Part shown: in pieces, positions 31,270 through 35,816 of the stretch
Layout of the letters: the number at the start of each line of letters is the position of its first letter
Position numbering within the stretch: position 1 is the stretch's first letter
NCBI RefSeq assembly: GCF_000442515.1
Contig: NZ_AQPH01000033.1
Coordinates: 1-35,816 of the forward strand
From: Magnetospirillum fulvum MGU-K5
GTDB lineage: Bacteria; Pseudomonadota; Alphaproteobacteria; Rhodospirillales; Magnetospirillaceae
Length of the DNA: 35,816 nucleotides
Direction of reading: 5' to 3'
Made by a program: the position numbers and the translations under genes
Notes under the pieces: model-generated
The model's database searches: none
The model's input: only the letters and a program-made list of their open reading frames with translations
What the model was told of the DNA's origin: nothing

Positions 31270-32100
31270 ATGATCGAGCCTCAAACCCCAACCGTTGCCA
31301 CCACCCTGAAAATCCTGGCCCTCTGGGGGCGCCACCTGTTCCGCGCCGCGACCGCGCGCCCCAGGCGCTTTGTCGCGATCCTGCCGCCATTACCGGGGGT
31401 CCAGATCCTGCTGGATCTTCACACCGGGCGGCGGCTGGAACTCCGGCTGAAGACCGTCAACGATTGGTACACGGCCAAACAGGTCTTCCTCGACAACGAT
31501 TACGGCTTCGAAAAGCTGGCGCGGCGGGCCGATCTCAGCCGCCGATACCGCGAGATCGTCGAGTCCGGCCACGATCCGCTGATCCTCGATTGCGGCGGCA
31601 ATATCGGGCTGGCGGCGCGCTTTTTTGCCGAGACTTTTCCAGATGCGGAGATCGTCAGCCTCGAACCCGATCGCAGCAATCTCGACCTGGCAAAACGCAA
31701 TATCGCCGACAAAGCGGTGACCCTGATCGAGGCCGGTATCGCCAATCACGACGGGGCGGGCACGCTGATCGACCCCGGACTGGGCAACAACGCCTATCGC
31801 GTCCGCACGCAATCCGATGGTCCGGTGCGGCTGATCTCGGTCAACACGCTGCTAGCCGAGGCCGCCGCAAAATCTCAGGTGCCATTCCTGATCAAGATCG
31901 ATATCGAGGGATTCGAATCCGAGCTGTTCGCCCGGAACACCGAGTGGGTCCAGTCCTTTCCGATCATCATCATCGAACTGCATGATTGGATGTTCCCCAA
32001 GACGGCCAACGCCGCCAACTTCCTAAAAACCGTCTCAGAGCTGAACCGGGATTTTGTCTTTCACGGCGAGAACGTGTTCAGCATCGCCAACGACATCTAA
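31270..32100 (+). CDS. FkbM-family methyltransferase
   Basis: This 276-residue SAM-dependent methyltransferase is of the FkbM type. SAM motif I is LILDCGGNIGLAARFFAETFP (about residues 98-118), the post-I acidic loop is EIVSLEPDRSNLDL, and the C-terminal FkbM signature is PFLIKIDIEGFESELF. In polysaccharide loci FkbM proteins usually methylate a sugar hydroxyl; the acceptor is not known. ATG 31270 has AGGAGGAGAG in front. The last 66 bases (32035-32100) overlap the 3' end of the convergent O-antigen-ligase-like gene, so the two coding regions share DNA. This is the last gene of the plus-strand operon. Confidence 0.9.
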   Translation: MIEPQTPTVATTLKILALWGRHLFRAATARPRRFVAILPPLPGVQILLDLHTGRRLELRLKTVNDWYTAKQVFLDNDYGFEKLARRADLSRRYREIVESGHDPLILDCGGNIGLAARFFAETFPDAEIVSLEPDRSNLDLAKRNIADKAVTLIEAGIANHDGAGTLIDPGLGNNAYRVRTQSDGPVRLISVNTLLAEAAAKSQVPFLIKIDIEGFESELFARNTEWVQSFPIIIIELHDWMFPKTANAANFLKTVSELNRDFVFHGENVFSIANDI

Positions 32101-33342
32101 ACGACGGCGGCGGCGCGACAGGGACAGACCACAGCCGAACATCAACCCCATTGTCGCGCCGGTTTCGCCGTTATTGATCAACCCGGCGACGGTCGGGGTC
32201 GAGATCACCGCGATCAGAACCAGACCGCCCATGATCCTGGCATAAAGGCGGGTCTCCGGCGTCGGGTCGGGACAGGAATCCGACAGACGCCGCGAGTCGC
32301 GCACCAGCAACAGAATCTGAATCAGATACAGCCCGATTCCGAACAGGCCACCGCGGACCAGCAGGAAGGCGAATCCGTTGTGAAATACCACCGTCGGGAT
32401 CAGATAATACTGGCCCAGACGGTCGAGAACGAGCTTCGCCTGGGTGTGCAGCCCGGTCCCAAACAGCAGCGATCCGGGAAAATCGGCTTCAAGCAGGGCG
32501 TAGGCGTGGGTTGCCTCGTGCCCGCGCCAATATTGATTGATCTCTCTGGGGTCGCTGCGGCGGATCGGCAACACCTCGCGCACGGAATCCGGAGAGACGG
32601 AATCGATTTCCGACACCAGGGATTCGCCCAGCAAGGCGGGCAACGCCGGCGTCGTCACCAAAGCGGCGACGATCAACCCGGTCAAAGCCAGCAGTCGCAG
32701 ACGTCGCAGCGGGATCAGCCCGGCAATCACCATCCCGATCAAGGCGGTGTTGAGAAAGACCGAGCGAGACGAGGACAGAATCGCGGCAAACAGAATCATC
32801 GCGACGGCCCCCAGCGCGGCATGACGGCGCAGCGGCACTATCCGCTTGTCTAAATAGAAATAAATCCCGGCACAGGCCGCGATGCACCAGATGAAATATC
32901 CCCGGCCGATCACCGAGCGGACTTCCTCGCGCGCGTCCATATTGGCATCGGGGGAGTAAAAATAGATCGCGGCATATTTGACCGCCGCGACAACCCCGGC
33001 GATCAGGGCGGCCACCAGCACCGTCCGCGCGCCGTTCCCTCGGGGGCAAAAAGCCATCCCGAACACGATGTAAATCGGAATGCGCAGGAGAAAGGCGATC
33101 GACTTCACCGCGATCCAGCCGACCTCTCCGGCGGCGATTGTGATCGCCAGCGCCGGAATCACGATCAGGCACAGCGGCAGAGCGGACGAAATCCCCGAAT
33201 AATCGACCCCGCGCCGAAACAGCATCGCCGCCACCAGAACGACGGTTGTCAGCACGATGTGAATGTCCGCCGTCACGAAGCAGGCGCTGAGAAAAAAGGC
33301 GACCCACACCCACAACAGCGGTGCGGGAGCGGTGGGGGTCAC
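32035..33342 (-). CDS. O-antigen ligase/polymerase-like membrane protein
   Basis: This 435-residue integral membrane protein has about ten or more hydrophobic helices. A large periplasmic loop (about residues 240-320) contains RGHEATHAYALLEADFPGSLLFGTGLHTQ, followed by HNGFAFLLVRGGLFGIGLYLIQ, the pattern of the Wzy_C/O-antigen ligase superfamily, in which the loop His and Gly-rich motif HN.f...l...G recur. It probably polymerises or ligates polysaccharide repeat units. The start is GTG 33342 and forms GTGA with the prsT stop, so it is translationally coupled to prsT. Its 3' end overlaps the FkbM gene on the other strand by 66 bp. Polymerase and ligase roles cannot be told apart. Confidence 0.85.
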   Translation of the reverse strand: MTPTAPAPLLWVWVAFFLSACFVTADIHIVLTTVVLVAAMLFRRGVDYSGISSALPLCLIVIPALAITIAAGEVGWIAVKSIAFLLRIPIYIVFGMAFCPRGNGARTVLVAALIAGVVAAVKYAAIYFYSPDANMDAREEVRSVIGRGYFIWCIAACAGIYFYLDKRIVPLRRHAALGAVAMILFAAILSSSRSVFLNTALIGMVIAGLIPLRRLRLLALTGLIVAALVTTPALPALLGESLVSEIDSVSPDSVREVLPIRRSDPREINQYWRGHEATHAYALLEADFPGSLLFGTGLHTQAKLVLDRLGQYYLIPTVVFHNGFAFLLVRGGLFGIGLYLIQILLLVRDSRRLSDSCPDPTPETRLYARIMGGLVLIAVISTPTVAGLINNGETGATMGLMFGCGLSLSRRRRRLDVVGDAEHVLAVKDKIPVQL

Positions 33343-35726
33343 AACGAGGCCAACAACTGGCGGGCCTCCTCGATACCGGGAAAGGACTGGCCCGGCCCGG
33401 TCGCGGCCCGCAGTTCAAGCTTGGCCTGTTCCTTCATGTTGGCCCGGATCAAGGCTGCGCCGTAATGATAGCGCATCTGGGGCGAAACCGGACCCACCGC
33501 GACGGCCCGGCGCAACAGCGAGACCGCCTCGGGCACGTTGCCCAGGCGGTAATGAACCCATCCCAACGTGTCGATCCATGCGGGATCGCTCGCCCCCTGG
33601 AAACGTTCGGCGACGCGCAGGGCAAGGCGAAGCGCCTCGGGATCGGCATATTGGAAATCGGCGATCAAGGCGGCCAGATTGTTCGCCGCCGTATCCAGGC
33701 TGGGATTACGCTCCAGCACCTGGGTATAGACGGCAATCGCCTCGCCCGGCCGCCCCAACTGGCTCAGGCTATCGGCCAGAACCAGGGCAATGCGGTCATT
33801 GCCCGGCAACGCCGCCGCGCCCTGGCGCAGGACGTCGATGGCCTGATCGCCCCGGTGATCGTTGAGGCGGAGTTGCGCCAGGTTGAGATAGGGCTCGGGA
33901 CGTCCACCGCCCGCCCCCACCGCTTTCTCGAATTCCGCCTCGGCTGCCTGACGCTTACCCAGGGCCAGATCGGTTTCGCCCCGCAGATTGGCGACGAAGG
34001 AACTCTTGCTGTTCAGGCTGTCCAGATAGGTCGCCGCCGCCGCGAGACGGTCAAGTCCGGCATAGGCGCGCACCAGGGCAGCCAGGGCGCGCTCGCCTAA
34101 CGGCGTGGCGGGATCGGCCGTCGCCACCTGGGCAAAGCGGGCGATGGCAGATTCGGGTTTGCCGGTGGCCGCTTCGACCTCGCCGCGCAGGAACGCGGCG
34201 GGCAAGGTCTGCCCGGCCAGACCGTCAAGACGGGCAATCGCCATTTCGGCGGTCTTCCAATCCTGGGTGGTAATCGCGGTCCGGGCCAGACTTTCCCACC
34301 CGACCGGATAGTCAGGATTAGTCCGGGTCACCCGATCCAGCGTTGCCCGGGCGCGAGCGGTCTCTCCCTTGGCGCTGAGGATCTGGGCCAGCCGCACCTG
34401 GGCCGCGTTATCCTGAGGCACGATATCGACCAACTGCGCCTGGACCTCGGCGGCGCGGTCGAGTGAGCCCAGGCGCAACAGCGATTCGGCCAGCAATTGC
34501 TTTGCTTCGGGCGAGCGCGGACGGTCGCGCAGAACCTCGTTCAGATCGGATACCGCATTCTGATATCGCCCTTGGTCAAAGTTCAGCCCGGCCCGCATGA
34601 ACAGAGCGTCGGGATGAGTCGGATTTTTTTCCAGAATCATCGCGATCAGCTTTTCTGTGACAGCGCGATTTCCCTGGGCGAACTGAATCCGGGCCAGCGA
34701 GGCCCGCGCGTTCAGCCCCTGCGGCTCGAACTTCTCTGTCGTCGCCACCTTCTCCAACAGATGAACCGCCCGGTCGGGCGCGTCATGGGCGATGTAGAGA
34801 TCGGCCAACCAGAAATACAATTCGGACTGATCCGGACTCGCCGCGATATAGCGGGTGATCTCGGCCTCGGCGGCTTCGATCCCGCGATTGCGGTCCAGGA
34901 ACGCGATCAGATCCTGCTTCATCCCCCAGGATTCCGGCGCGGCAGCGATTCCTTCGCGCCACACCGCCTCGGCCGCATCGATCCGACCGGCCTTCAGATA
35001 GATGTCGGCCAGATCGGCGCGATAAACCCGCTCGGCGGGCAGCACCCGGAACAGGCTGTGAAAGGCGGCATCGACCTTTTGAAGGTCGTTGGCCTTGCGG
35101 GCCATGTCGATCTTCATCAGCAACAGGGCGATTTCATCGGGATTGCGGGCGATCCCGGAATCCAGGGTCGCCGCCGCCGAGGCCGCTTCGCCCCGCGCCA
35201 CCTGAAGAGCGGTCAGAACCGAGATCGCCCCAACATTGGCCGGATCGCGCGCCAGGGCAAAGCGGGCTTCACGTTCGCTTTCGACCGGATCGTTCCGTCT
35301 CATCTTCTGAGCGGCGCGCAGCGCGTGGGCATCGGCATTATCGGGCTGGACGGACAGAATGGTATCCACCTTGCGCTCCGACGCCTCGATCTGTTCGGCG
35401 GCGAGATGGTAGCGGGCGATTTTCAGCAAGGCGGGGACGAACGTCCTGTCCTGGACCTCGGCCCGCGAGAAATTGGCGATGGCATTGGTCACATCGCCCT
35501 GCGCCTCGTCGATCAGCCCGAGATGGTAATAGACGTCGGGATCGGTGGGATTGATCTTCGCCGCGTTCTTGAACTCGACCCGGGCCAGATCGAACTTCCG
35601 GTCAAGGATGTAACCGGCCCCGCGGGCTTTGTATTTCGCCTCCCGCTGTTGAGCGTTGTCGCAACCCCCCAGGACCAGGACGGCGATCGTCAGCGCAGAG
35701 GCTAAGGTGACGCTCTTCGAGACCAT
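33339..35726 (-). CDS. prsT: PEP-CTERM/exosortase-system TPR-repeat lipoprotein PrsT
   Basis: This 795-residue lipoprotein has a short signal peptide ending in the lipobox LGGC (Cys22 from Met 35726, within the sequence LTIAVLVLGGCDN). The rest is a long array of tetratricopeptide repeats covering nearly the whole mature protein, visible as recurrent [A/L]...L....G....A...[F/Y/L] phrases such as DLARVEFKNAAKINPTDPDVYYHLGLIDEAQGD and the C-terminal WIDTLGWVHYRLGNVPEAVSLLRRAV. Such proteins accompany exosortase loci and are named PrsT; they are thought to scaffold polysaccharide export. Other possible starts are ATG 35744 and TTG 35801; the latter overlaps the -12 element and is unlikely. A sigma-54 promoter lies 71 bp upstream. 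Confidence 0.9.
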   Translation of the reverse strand: MVSKSVTLASALTIAVLVLGGCDNAQQREAKYKARGAGYILDRKFDLARVEFKNAAKINPTDPDVYYHLGLIDEAQGDVTNAIANFSRAEVQDRTFVPALLKIARYHLAAEQIEASERKVDTILSVQPDNADAHALRAAQKMRRNDPVESEREARFALARDPANVGAISVLTALQVARGEAASAAATLDSGIARNPDEIALLLMKIDMARKANDLQKVDAAFHSLFRVLPAERVYRADLADIYLKAGRIDAAEAVWREGIAAAPESWGMKQDLIAFLDRNRGIEAAEAEITRYIAASPDQSELYFWLADLYIAHDAPDRAVHLLEKVATTEKFEPQGLNARASLARIQFAQGNRAVTEKLIAMILEKNPTHPDALFMRAGLNFDQGRYQNAVSDLNEVLRDRPRSPEAKQLLAESLLRLGSLDRAAEVQAQLVDIVPQDNAAQVRLAQILSAKGETARARATLDRVTRTNPDYPVGWESLARTAITTQDWKTAEMAIARLDGLAGQTLPAAFLRGEVEAATGKPESAIARFAQVATADPATPLGERALAALVRAYAGLDRLAAAATYLDSLNSKSSFVANLRGETDLALGKRQAAEAEFEKAVGAGGGRPEPYLNLAQLRLNDHRGDQAIDVLRQGAAALPGNDRIALVLADSLSQLGRPGEAIAVYTQVLERNPSLDTAANNLAALIADFQYADPEALRLALRVAERFQGASDPAWIDTLGWVHYRLGNVPEAVSLLRRAVAVGPVSPQMRYHYGAALIRANMKEQAKLELRAATGPGQSFPGIEEARQLLASL

Positions 35727-35796
35727 GGCGGTAATCCCACACATCAAAGGGAAGAAAACCGAACCATCGCGGCCCGGTCGCGGCTCTCCTTTGATA

Positions 35797-35812
35797 CGCA
35801 ATATGCGGGCCA
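35797..35812 (-). promoter_or_regulatory. Sigma-54 (-24/-12) promoter before prsT
   Basis: The minus strand reads TGGCCCG-CATA-TTGCG, which keeps the invariant GG and GC and has the right 7-base gap between TGGC and TTGC. Differences from TGGCACG/TTGCW are C for A and G for W. Transcription would start near 35786, giving a 60-base leader before ATG 35726. Enhancer sites would lie beyond the window edge. Confidence 0.72.
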
Positions 35813-35816
35813 GCCA

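Overview
The window is GC-rich DNA whose gene complement fits an alphaproteobacterium, most likely of the Rhodospirillales type. This is inferred from codon and GC usage, an alphaproteobacterial-type XRE regulator, an RHH_4 ribbon-helix-helix protein, a FadN-type beta-oxidation enzyme and an exosortase locus. No rRNA, tRNA, CRISPR array, insertion sequence or phage gene was recognised. The left end cuts through etfB. The right end lies just upstream of prsT.

Region 1 (1-11047, all minus strand) is a fatty-acid uptake and beta-oxidation block. In transcription order it holds an SCP2 lipid-carrier gene, fadL (outer-membrane uptake), fadD (acyl-CoA ligase), a MerR regulator, thiolase, a FadN-like hydroxyacyl-CoA dehydrogenase/enoyl-CoA hydratase, an acyl-CoA dehydrogenase, a thioesterase, an HSDL2-like short-chain dehydrogenase and etfB. 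Start and stop codons overlap at three junctions. Two copies of one perfect palindrome (core ACGTTTACGTAAACGT) lie upstream of fadL and SCP2, and a degenerate copy lies upstream of merR. Together they suggest one small regulon run by the MerR protein.

Region 2 (11281-15630) is mixed metabolism: a ModE-type regulator with a textbook ModE box in front of it, transaldolase, a class I methyltransferase, a SatP/YaaH-type acetate transporter, YqgE and a MaoC-like hydratase.

Region 3 (15672-23612) is less well understood. It has a proline-rich unknown protein, a membrane hybrid histidine kinase that has lost the phospho-acceptor residues of both its kinase and receiver parts, a small unknown protein, an RHH protein paired with a GNAT acyltransferase, a LysR regulator, an XRE regulator with a three-copy TGCATAC element in front of it, a CsbD-like stress protein and a lipoprotein built from two repeats.

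Region 4 (23657-35816) is an exosortase/PEP-CTERM-type exopolysaccharide locus. PrsR (sigma-54 activator) and a short, apparently soluble PrsK kinase face away from an operon of VanZ, a fused exosortase-EpsI, a GT4 glycosyltransferase (frameshifted in an A7 run), a Wzx-like flippase and an FkbM methyltransferase. Convergent to this are prsT (TPR lipoprotein) and an O-antigen-ligase/polymerase-like protein. Near-consensus sigma-54 (-24/-12) promoters lie before both VanZ and prsT, and two inverted repeats lie at enhancer distance from the first. The simplest reading is that PrsK/PrsR switches both arms together. No protein with an exosortase-sorted C-terminus is encoded in the window.
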